From contig CP136069.1 of assembly GCA_032622095.1 (NCBI GenBank), forward strand, positions 101,772,278 to 101,836,277: a stretch of 64,000 nucleotides of DNA. The letters are read 5' to 3'. The notes below the pieces were generated by a model, which saw only the letters and a list, made by a program, of their open reading frames with translations, searched no databases and had not been told where the DNA came from. The stretch is from Siphonodentalium dalli. Its lineage: Eukaryota; Mollusca; Scaphopoda; Gadilida; Siphonodentaliidae. The translations under genes and the position numbers were made by a program. Shown here piece by piece: positions 55,033-64,000 of this stretch (the first letter of the stretch is position 1; each line of letters opens with the position of its first letter).

Positions 55033-55802
55033 GTCATGCAAAGATGGCTGCCGGCTGCCATGTTTTTTTCCAAATGACCCCAATATGACTCGTTCTGATC
55101 CACATGTCAATATCAACAGCCATGACAAATTTCATGATGATCTGACCCAAGGTACGACATGTAGCCCATGACAAAGGACTTAGTCATGCAAAGAGTAAAA
55201 TTCAAGATGGCTGGAATGACCCCAAAATGACTCGTTCCCATCTACATGTCAATATTAACATCCATGACAAATTTCATGAAGATCAGATGAACACTCAGGC
55301 CTGTATTCCCCTGCTAATTGATTGAATTTTGAAATCCAAGAATGAAGATGGCCACTGGCGGCCATGTTTTATAGCCGAATGAATCCCAAATGACTCGTTC
55401 CCATCTACATGTCAATGTTAACATCCATGACAAATTTTGTGATGCTCCAACCAAAGGTACGACCTGTAGCCCGTGTCAAAAGGATTTAGTCATGCAAAGA
55501 GTAAAATCCAAGATGGCTGCCTGCGGCCATGTTTTATGACCGAATGACCCCAAAATGACTCGTTCCCATCTACACTTCCACGACAAATTTTATGATCGGA
55601 CGAACAATCTGGCCTGCAGCCGTGCTAATGGATTGAATTTTAAATCCAAGATGGCCATGACAAATTTCCTAATGATCAGACCAAAGGTACGACTTGTAGC
55701 CCATGATAATGGAAATTGTTGACAGACGTCTCCACGCATACACGGATGACGGATACAAAGCCATGGCAATAGCTCAAACTTTACAAGCAAAGTTGAGCTA
55801 AT
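55033..55802 (+). mobile_element. Tandem-core element, family 2, left-truncated
   Basis: Four or five monomers (GATGGCTGCCGGCTGCCATG, CCCCAAAATGACTCGTTCCC), a short ACGTCTCCACGCATACACGG tail and the right hairpin AGCTCAAACTTTAC ... GCAAAGTTGAGCT (55771-55799). The left hairpin end is missing. Confidence 0.7.
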
Positions 55803-56213
55803 AAATGTGGGCTGCAAGGTGTGCCGATGGATTCAAATTTGCAAGATGGCTACTGGCAGCCATGTTTTATAACAAATTTTGGAAATAATCGATGGCTCCC
55901 ATTTAGAGGTCACCCCAAAGATCCAAGGAAGTTTGGTGACAATTGGATGAGGTCTGTAGGTCGATCCGAAGGATTTAGTCATGCAAAGAGTAAAATCCAA
56001 GAAATCCACTTGAGCTAATAAATGTGGGCTTCAGGGTGTGCCGATGGATTCATCAGAGGTCACCACGAAGATCCATATGAAGTTTGCCGATTATCAGATG
56101 AGGGATGCGGCCTGCAGGGTGAGCAAAAGGAAATTGTTGATGGACGCATTGGATGATGAACCCCAACCCATGACAATAGCTCAAGCTTGACTTCGTCAAG
56201 TTGAGATAAAATC
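55803..56213 (+). mobile_element. Tandem-core element, family 2 subtype
   Basis: Units with GTGGGCTGCAAGGTGTGCCG, GGTCACCCCAAAGATCCAAG and GATTTAGTCATGCAAAGAGT. It ends in ATTGTTGATGGACGCATTGG and the right hairpin AGCTCAAGCTTGACTTCGTC with AAGTTGAG (56178-56205). The short copy at 50422-50889 and the fragment at 25315 belong to this subtype. Confidence 0.6.
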
Positions 56214-59119
56214 TCTTATAAGTTAAATATGACCTCAAATTGGCACAAAATCAACAAAGTTAAAAAATTATAAGTCGACAAGGAGCATAACTGCAGTATA
56301 AATGGGCAAACTGAACCTGAATTTAAACTTGATTTGTATTTTCATGAGTTTGAAATTTGAAATTTGAAAACACATATTAAAATGTACCGGTATATGATAA
56401 GAAATGACTTGCAACTTGTGTTGTATGGTAGGCATTGTAAAGTATGGTCAGTCTACTATATTTAAAACAGTAGATGGTGGCTAATACAGTGAATAAATGT
56501 CAAAGCGTAAAACACATTGGGTGACTTTGAAATAAGTTAAAAGTGTGTACCAAAAATATTAGACCAACTTCGCATATTATTTACAGCAAATATATTCGCG
56601 GCCACGTGGTCGAACGCCTGGAACAGATTATAGATACTGAAAACTAAAACCTGCCTTAAGGTTGTAGTCTTTTTATAGAGCGCGCTGGATGCATGAACAA
56701 ATTGTTAAACACAAGTTTTAAAATTGATGACAAATCGGAAGAAATGAACCCGTAATCATGTCATGGTAATTGCTAACACGGCATTAGTTCAATAGTGTGT
56801 GAAAACAGAACGCAGCGCATGAGCAGATATCGCGTCCTTGAACACTTGACATAATTATATAATTCATTCTCCATTCGTATTTCATAGGTCGCATTTTGTT
56901 GCGGCCTCGGGGGCAATTGACCCTTCCGCAGATTTCGTCATTATCCAATCAGATTGCGGCATCTATTCACTGAGAGCCTATGTTATTTCCGGTAAGACAT
57001 CGTCGCTTGTTTAATAGCGTAGCAACAGTAATATCGGTGGATATTTGTTCAAATTAAACAGCATTTTTTTGTAATTAGCAAGATTATTAAATTTCATACA
57101 AAGAATCCGTGCATCTCCTTATCGTTTGGTGAAATACTTATTGGTGTAAATTATGTTTTGCTTATGCTAGATTGTAACATTTGTGATTTTGATTTAAAAT
57201 ATATGTTATTCCAACTGAATAGTTATTGTGTTCTTATATCTGATTAATTTAAAATTGGAGTAGGCAGCTCACATGAGCTAGGTGTCCTCAGTTTGTGATC
57301 TGCAACTGATTATCGGATTACATAATACGGTAATGATGTGCAAATGGAGTCTTAGTCCCGATTAAATAAAACCTTGTTTAACAGGACACATGTCATGCTA
57401 ATATGTGTCGTCTTAATGACAGGTATACCTAGAACCAACAAGGCTGATCGTACTTGTCTTTCTTTGTTGATCAGTTGGAAGCTTGTCTTTTATTGCACAT
57501 TAATTGGTGATCGTCACATGCATGCTCGATCTTGTCACCACGTGGAACATACCCCATGTGAACAGCGACCACTGCACGTGCCTGGGGGATCCTTGACGAC
57601 AAGCTTGAACGCTGGGGTTTATACTTCAGTTTAAAAGTGTTTCAAACTGTTCTGGTTTTTATTCATAAAATAATGTAATATAGTATTTTACCGAATATAT
57701 ACTATATGCCGATCCACAAATCGATAATGCATGACGTTATTTTAGAATTTTAGAATTTCTAAAAGTTTTATAAATAAAAATAAATCAAAACAGACTCAGT
57801 ATATGAATCAGCACGAATTTGGATCATTTCGAGTGGTTGTTACAGAACAGTAAATTGAGCCCATTTAGGGGCGGATTCAAAATGCGATTATGTGACCCAA
57901 CCAGACAAGATGCTAATTTGTGTTGACAAGCACAATGAAAGTGGTGATAATAAATGTTCTTAAGTTTAAATTGTCATTTTAACTCCAAAATCCCATTATG
58001 AACACACTATTTTAATACTTTACAATTAGGGAAACGCCACGAGCAGACTTGACGTCACGCATAATCTCCGAATGGGGGGGGGGGGGGGGGGGGGGGGGGT
58101 GCGAGATAAACGTTCTAAACGTCGTGGGCATGACGTTTAAATTGAGATAAACACCAAGATCACTCGTTAATAATAATCAGAGGAATTTACGGATCGGATA
58201 TACATATATAATATTTTCCACAAACTGTTCGTAGTTTCGGCAAATATACAGTGGTTTACACACAGTCCAGCAGTATATTCACAAACTAACGCAGCATTAG
58301 TATAGAAAGATATGATTATTATTGCACTAAACGAGCTTGACAGGAGAAGTGGCCATCGAAAATAGTCGATGAATCAACCTCGAAATCGACCTGGTGTGAA
58401 CTTTCATTTTCCCTATGGCTTCGGGGACTTTTCGCTCCAACAAACAGTTTATGTTCCAATTTATTTATTGACACGTTGTGATCATAACCTTCGCTATATT
58501 ATCTGAAACTTTACTGACGGGATTTTAAAGATGTATCCACCGAATTAAAAAAGAATTTATCGAAATAACCCGGCAAATCCAACACAGCTCCTATACGCGG
58601 CTTCACAGTTTCACTCAGATTTACCACTTGTTTGTCTTACCGCAGCCAGCTCCATGAAACAATTAGCCGTGGGCGAGGTTATCGGCCGCTGGCGGAAAGG
58701 TGAATTGTAAATTATCTACCAGCAGATAAATGTCAACATCTTATCAACTAAATGCATTTTTAATATATTTTTTGCTTTGTATTCGGTAACAGTGACTACA
58801 CAGTGCAGTTTTATCTGGAGATATTGTGTTTTATTGAATGTACTGAGCAGGCTACTACTTACGTGTCTTACTAGTTGCGGATTTTGTTTATAATAAGTGT
58901 CAACATGGGTCATTGCATCACTTTTTGTACTATATGTAGTATAATCGACATCAGCCGATTACTAAATTTTAACAAGAGGTTATCGGCCGATGGTGGTTTG
59001 GTCTAAAAATAAACAAATTTACAGTAATTACTAGTTGGAAAATAATTTCAACCTGTATGATTTCAAATTTGTAACTTATGCTGTGAATTCCTAATGTTGA
59101 AATTTTTTAATTTATATTA
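56214..59119. other. Intron, mostly unique sequence, no gene seen
   Basis: It includes a 26-nt G run at 58074-58099 and two AGGTTATCGGCCG phrases at 58675 and 58977. The second begins AACAAGAGGTTATCGGCCGA and may be a left end of another tandem-core family. No ORF with recognisable domains. Confidence 0.4.
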
Positions 59120-59475
59120 GGCGACACCAATTTTTAAGTCAGGTTTACGAACATGTGGGGAGAAAAAAAGTAGATGCAGGAGGGGAAAAAATAAAAATAA
59201 AAAAAATTGTCCCCCTAATTTATATAAAGTAAATCGTGGAATTTTACAAAAATTGTTTTTGAATGAAATTCTGAACCAAACAAGACATTTCTTGTCATGA
59301 AATACATGAAACTATGGATCTGTAAATTATTATAAGCAGAACCGGATGCGACAGCACATGAAAATCAGTATGCGTGTAAAAAAAATTTGGGAGAAATTTT
59401 TTTAATTTTTTTTCATGAAATGGAAAAAAAGTTGTACGAGGTGTTCGTAAACCAGATTTAAAAATTGGTGTCGCC
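59120..59475. mobile_element. PIF/Harbinger-like miniature element, 356 bp
   Basis: Inverted repeats start GGCGACACCAATTTTTAA at both ends and run to GGTTTACGAACA, about 36 bp with three mismatches. TTA flanks both sides (59117-59119, 59476-59478). It shares the GTAGATGCAGGAGGG phrase and the TTTACGAAC inner end with the 1.3-kb element at 34214-35537, so both belong to one family. Non-coding. Confidence 0.85.
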
Positions 59476-59478
59476 TTA

Positions 59479-59958
59479 TCGGAATATTGAAAGAAAATAC
59501 TAATATTTTTTTTTAGGATCAGTAAGTTCAAATATTTTAGTCTAAATATTATTCTATGAATATTTTTCCATGCTTTGACCTTTTCCAATGTTTACTGTCA
59601 TGTTTTGATAATACATTGGTATCTTCTTCTGAAGCCCAATTGGGAGTTTGATCGATCATGCCACTGCAACAGTAATGTTTACATAACAATAGTTTCAATA
59701 TGCAAAATATAGTTATTGGAGAGCTATGAATAATGAAAATAAGACAAAGTTTATTTTGACATGCGCTTGTTGTGTTTTAAAGACCTTTTATGTTATTTCA
59801 CATGAATCCACTTCGAAGACCTTGAGTCCCTTTAACAATCATGTTGCAACTGAAATTCCATAGAAATGATGTTCCTACTGTGATATATGAGACAATTTAG
59901 CCTATACAAAATAAGCATGCAAACTATTATATGAAATATATTATCTAAAATAAATTAC
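59479..59958. other. Intron, no gene seen
   Basis: AT-rich and unassigned. Confidence 0.35.
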
Positions 59959-60348
59959 TCGTTTAGGCTGTGATGGTGCAGGCACAGCAGGAGGCTCAAT
60001 CGGCACAGACACAGGAGAAACTGACTTAACAGAGTTCGTCTTGTCCACCGGTGTAGCAGCCTTCGAATTTGGAATGGCCGCTTTAGTGTTTGGAGTAGCA
60101 ACTTTTGAGTTTTGAACAGATTTAGAATTGGCTGTTTTCGAAGAAGAAACTGGAGCAGTAGTTGAAGATGTGACCGGAACTGTTGTGCTCGGAGTCTGAG
60201 GACTTGATGGTTGAGACGATGGCGATTTAGATTGTGTGGTGGCTGTTGAATTTGGAGTGGTGCAATTTGTGGATGCAGCTTCTTGTTTTATTCTTATGGG
60301 AGGCTTAATCTTTCCAGATTTCTTGCTTGGAATTGGAATTTCAAGTTC
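59959..60348 (-). CDS. BET (BRD2/3/4-like): BET protein exon: Ser/Thr/Pro-rich linker after bromodomain 1
   Basis: The exon has 390 bp (130 codons), open throughout. The acceptor is TTTTCAG before GAACTTGAAATTCC and the donor is CGA|GTAATT. The peptide starts ELEIPIPSKKSGKIKPP, continues as a low-complexity Ser/Thr/Pro/Ala/Lys stretch with repeated NSK-A-TP and SS-TTAPV units, and ends PSQPKR. In known BET proteins the segment between bromodomain 1 and the KRKADTTTP block is also long, disordered and acidic-then-proline/threonine rich. Its last residues join in frame to TKQGIKRKADTTTP of the next exon, which matches the layout of human BRD4 and Drosophila fs(1)h. The linker alone would not identify the family; the identification rests on this join. 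Bromodomain 1 should be encoded upstream, beyond the right edge of the window. Confidence 0.88.
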
Positions 60349-60487
60349 CTGAAAATATAAATAATGCATTTTATGATTTATTGGAGACTTTCTGCAGTGT
60401 TACTAATATACAAAAATAATTGATAAAGTTCATGTGACTATTACAAAAAACACAACTTTGGGAGTTTTCTAATATTATTGTTAAATT

Positions 60488-60670
60488 AGAGGAGAGGCCG
60501 ATCACAATCTAGGTAGGTGTTTAACCTGTACCTTCTACCATATCATATTACCAATTCAATCTAGACTGAATATATGATGTCCAGAGATGATTGGAAAGAT
60601 ATATTAAGGGGTTTATCATTTTCTTATATGTGTATAAATATGAGACTGATTAGATAAATTATTGATTTGG
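60488..60670. mobile_element. Diverged family 1 Helitron-like left-end fragment
   Basis: GAGAGGCCGATCACAATCTA then GGTGTTTAACCTGTACCTT resembles the family 1 left end with the palindrome broken. No right end was found. Confidence 0.45.
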
Positions 60671-60714
60671 ATAGCATGTTTTCATGTTATGGTAATACAG
60701 ACCCTCTCAAAATA

Positions 60715-60905
60715 AGTGTCCCTTTTAACGCGGTCCTCAACCTGGTCGTAACGCGGTCGTAACGTCAACGCGACGCGGGTTGTTGCGTTGATAACGTGTT
60801 GGTGATACGTTACGACTGTGTTGAAAATCAACAGACCGCATTGAAGTTTAACGCAGACCGCGTTTACGTTAAACGCGTTGCGTAAAGGATTAACGCACAC
60901 ACGTT
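60715..60905. repeat. Cluster of AACGCG / CGTTAAC words
   Basis: A CpG-rich patch in which AACGCG, CGTAACG, CGTTACG and TTAACGC words recur on both strands. It contrasts sharply with the AT-rich flanks. No ORF is recognised. Confidence 0.55.
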
Positions 60906-61363
60906 GAAGATTATAATCACCGCGCCGAAAAGTAAACAGACAATGAGTCGCGTTATTTGGTATTATACTATTCAATTTTTGTTTTATCTACGCTCACCTA
61001 CATGTATGACTAATTTAGTGTAATTTCACCACTCTCCGAAAACCACATATCTAGATGCATTCTTTCCAAATAAGGCAATTTATTTGCAGCTTTTGACTTG
61101 TGCAGCTTTTGACTAATGTTAGTCTTTTTTTTTGTGATATATACAGACCAGTACAATGTGCATGTATCAGTGTATCGCACGGAGCGGTCGTGTGGTTGTG
61201 TTTCCCAATGTATGGAGTAAAACACTACGCGCGAATATATTGCCATAAATGTCCGCTACAGAACTGCTGGAGAGTGCATATATGTACATGTCGAACGTTG
61301 CAAACGGAACGAAGAATACATCTAATAGGCTTATTAGCAGTAAATAAACCACAACTAACTAAC
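60906..61363. other. No gene seen
   Basis: Short overlapping frames on both strands, none with known domains. Confidence 0.35.
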
Positions 61364-61408
61364 ATTCTGGTTTCGTAGTTGACGAAACCAGAATAACTTC
61401 GTCAACTA
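61364..61408. other. Two mutually exclusive hairpins
   Basis: ATTCTGGTTTCGT (61364-61376) pairs with 61382-61394 (13 bp, 5-nt loop). TAGTTGACGAA (61376-61386) pairs with 61398-61408 (11 bp). The arms overlap, so only one can form at a time. A hairpin with the same ATTCTGGT ... ACCAGAAT core lies at about 62385-62433. Confidence 0.8.
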
Positions 61409-63150
61409 TATAATAGATTTAAATTCACGGTATAAGCATGATGTCTGTCGTTTCTCTGCAGCAGTACGTCAGTCTCCGTTCAGGATGTGAATCTGACAAA
61501 TTAGAAAATCAATTTTCAAATATGGGTGGAGTTACAGAAAAATTATCTGGTGGTGGTGTGTGTGTTTTGTTTTAGTGGGACATTGAATTACCGTATATAT
61601 TTTGTCCGGCATCGGCGTTTGAAATCAAATGGGTAAGCCATTATGTGTAGACTTGTGTTTGATTTGAATTGTTGCTATTTTACGACGATGCAGAAATGAT
61701 AACGAATTTCGAATAATACTGTAAATAAATGTGCTAAAGATAAAATGCACAGGGGTCTGGGAACTTTTTATTTCATTATATTAATTTTTAAATTAATATC
61801 ATAAAATGATATAAAAAAAATCTTCCAGGGCCCGTGTGTAAAAGATATCATTGCACGTTTATCTTTATGTGGTTATTATGCACAATATTGTATGTGTGCC
61901 ATTTAATTCCTACCGAAACTATCATACCATGAACTAAAGGTTTCTATAATTGACATGTATGAGGTTTTGATGACCAGATATCGGCTTTCAACAGAATACA
62001 TTTAACTCATTTGTTGTCAGTCTTGCAAAAATTCCAATTATCGCTTCTAATAAAGAGCGTCCATACTTCCACCGAAACATGGTACTGGTAGGTAATAAAG
62101 AGCGTTTAAATTATGATAGTTTGTACTCGTTTTCAATGTAAAACCATAAACGTATGTAAATATAGATCGGTAAAATGGTGGACACTTGTGTGTTTTCGCG
62201 ATGTCTGTCTGTGACATAATACATGTAATTGATAGTGGCTATTTTAAAGTTTTCTTTTAACCCGGAATGCTAGAAAAATACAATTTTGTCTAATTTGGTA
62301 TCGACTGCGTGGGACCGCGCTGGATCTTCAAATGTATATGTTTTGTTTTAAAAAATTTGATGAAGACAAATAAATAATTGAATTCCAGTTATTTAATTCT
62401 GGTAAGAAAACCAGAATTTAACTGAATTATTAAACTTATATATACTACGGTAAAAAGAAAGTTAATATTTATCTATATATACAATAGCGGACAATTACTG
62501 AAACGTACACGTAGATCTCGTATGCTGTACATGTATCTCTTCGAAGCTACATTGAATACGATTTCGTTATTTCATCATCTTGGAAGTAACACGACTTCAA
62601 CGAGTGGTCATTGCGCAAGCTCCATGCAGAGTTCAGTCCCATACGCAGGACTTACTGCTGCCCGCACCTGCACGGAATGTGAAGAAATGTCGCATTTATT
62701 TATTTGAGACTTTTGTAGGTTACAATTCATTGAATTTCATTCTGAGAAACTGAACTGTCCATATTCATTTGAAAGTGGTCTAGATCAAGCCAGAATGAAT
62801 TGTAACTGGCAAAACACTTCAATAAAAAATGTTAGATTTAATTAAGAAAATACACGTGCCGGCAGCGTTCAGACATTGTGTAGCGAGGGGACTGAACTGT
62901 TTTGCAGCTTGGTCATTGCGATGCAAGCTGTCCACTAGCCAATAAAAACCGACGAAGTTACGACAGCACGTGTTCAATCGAGAATTCTGTTTGAGTCACA
63001 GGGTATCAATTTCAACTTTACCGAAGACTATTGTATTTGAGTTCATTGACACCGCTGTCAATCATTCGCGGCATGCTTTTGATCTGCGGTCTGTAAATTA
63101 AAGTGACAAATCATTGGTTACAAAATCAGAGCGCTGCTTGTTTTACAGGT
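61409..63150. other. No gene seen; one extended hairpin near 62385-62433
   Basis: AATTCCAGTTATTTAATTCT then GGT-N6-ACCAGAATTTAACTGAATT folds into a long imperfect hairpin. The remaining sequence is unassigned. Confidence 0.45.
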
Positions 63151-63303
63151 ATTGCACAACACATGGATAATTAATATTTTAAATTATTTGCATCACTGTA
63201 CATGTATATGCATGTGTCGATTACCCACGTGCGTGTACAATACTGTACATGCGCATGTGTGTTTTAGTGTACCCTCACGAAGATTTCAAATGACATCGGA
63301 CCC

Positions 63304-63741
63304 TTGGCGTACAGGTTATCTTATCGACTTCTTATACTTCCCAAGTCCAGTCATCGCACGTTAGGGGATAGAGCTTTCTGTGTTGCCGCACCTATCTTGT
63401 GGAACAATCTTCCCGACAATCTCAGACTTATTAGTCATGTTATGGAATTCCGCAAACTTTTAAAAACTCACCTTTTTAAAATCGCATATGGAGTCATAAC
63501 GAGCATCTTTTTAGGATTCGTGTATCTGTTTGATTCAGTCATTTTAACCCTCACATATTTCTTATCCAATCTGTTTTTATTGTATATATACTTTTATCGA
63601 CTCTTTTATGTAACAGCGCCTGCGAACACAATTCTGTTGTGGGTTAGGCGCTATACCAATGTTAATAATAATTTATTAGGAGGTGCGCTGAATATTAAAT
63701 ATTCAAAGAATACACACGTGTACATGTACATTGCGACGTGA
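63304..63741 (+). pseudogene. LINE reverse-transcriptase C-terminal fragment
   Basis: The open frame gives YRLLILPKSSHRTLGDRAFC then VAAPILWNNLPDNLR and FRKLLKTHLFKIAYG. The LP-(x)n-GDRAFxVAAPxLWNxLP-(x)n-FKxxLKTHLF pattern is the classic C-terminus of many animal LINE ORF2 proteins, just after the reverse transcriptase domain. No reverse transcriptase core precedes it in frame, so the copy is 5'-truncated. The hydrophobic tail after residue 65 and the ATAATAATTT-rich end are likely 3' UTR read as protein. CR1/L2-type is plausible but unproven. Confidence 0.7.
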
Positions 63742-64000
63742 ACTCAAAGTTTTTTGTTTGTTAGAAATCTCAATTGCATCTCTATTAATTCGTGCAGCGC
63801 GATCAATGTGATCTGCATTTATTTATTAGTTTTTTTCCGGAAAAATTCTAAATGTAAATGTAAAACATTATCACCAATAAATCATGCATAACCCAAGCCA
63901 AAAACATTGTATTATTTTGGCAACGTTCCATTGTGAACCAAATGTCACCGTCTCGATTGATTACAACCTTTCGTTCCGTTTCCTATCAGCAAATTGTATA
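63742..64000. other. No gene seen
   Basis: AT-rich right edge of the window. Confidence 0.35.

Larger units (their letters stand above)
8747..60348 (-). other. BET (BRD2/3/4-like): BET-family gene locus (visible part, five exons)
   Basis: This is the span of the visible part of a minus-strand gene for a double-bromodomain BET protein, a nuclear reader of acetylated histones that recruits transcription elongation machinery. Five phase-0 exons are placed individually below. They translate in order to the linker after bromodomain 1, the KRKADTTTP block, and most of bromodomain 2. Introns are about 8.5, 25.1, 2.0 and 15.0 kb and are filled with mobile elements. The first bromodomain, the end of bromodomain 2 and the ET domain are not found and should lie outside the window or in exons too short to recognise by eye. 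Family assignment is firm. Which vertebrate paralogue it corresponds to cannot be said, since invertebrates usually carry one BET gene. Confidence 0.9.

Overview
This is a eukaryotic window: AT-rich, intron-dominated and packed with short transposon-derived repeats. It most likely comes from a mollusc, plausibly a bivalve, or another lophotrochozoan. The basis is the abundance of elements with roughly 150-180 bp tandem cores followed by GACA/GACG/ACGG microsatellite tails. These resemble the Pearl / non-autonomous Helitron-like elements described in bivalves. The taxon is inferred, not proven.

Only one host gene is recognisable. It is a BET-family double-bromodomain protein (BRD2/3/4, fs(1)h relative) on the minus strand. 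Five exons can be placed with splice sites: 59959-60348 (Ser/Thr/Pro-rich linker after bromodomain 1), 51203-51424 (linker with the KRKADTTTP block), then 25993-26085, 23864-23965 and 8747-8875, which together encode bromodomain 2. All five are phase 0 and their translations join into one continuous BET reading. Bromodomain 1 must lie beyond position 64000. The end of bromodomain 2 and the ET domain must lie left of position 1, or in short exons I could not see. Almost everything from 8.7 to 60.3 kb is therefore intron of this gene.

Layout: 0-8.7 kb holds small inverted-repeat elements, local duplications, a piggyBac-like fragment and a Helitron-like element. 8.9-17.1 kb holds abutting Helitron-like elements, one carrying a nested hAT-like element, plus a separate hAT element and LINE debris. 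17-31.6 kb holds an inverted-repeat element, two composite satellite-bearing elements (21.0-23.6 and 26.4-29.5 kb) and two bromodomain exons between them. 31.6-38.1 kb holds Helitron-like elements, two of them joined head to tail, with a PIF/Harbinger-like insertion marked by an empty-site comparison. 41.7-46.4 kb is a 4.7 kb foldback-like structure with a piggyBac-like miniature element at its centre. 47.5-56.2 kb holds further tandem-core elements and a linker exon. 56-64 kb is mostly unique sequence with a Harbinger-like miniature element, the first visible BET exon, a pair of overlapping hairpins and a LINE 3' fragment.

The most interesting structural signals are these: a shared AACRAGAG terminus across several otherwise unrelated tandem-core families; empty-site evidence that one such element inserted without target duplication; a trimeric higher-order satellite inside a mobile element; nested palindromic hairpins; and a piggyBac-like element ending 14 nt from the splice donor of a bromodomain exon. 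No autonomous transposase, rRNA, tRNA, CRISPR or prokaryotic feature was seen.
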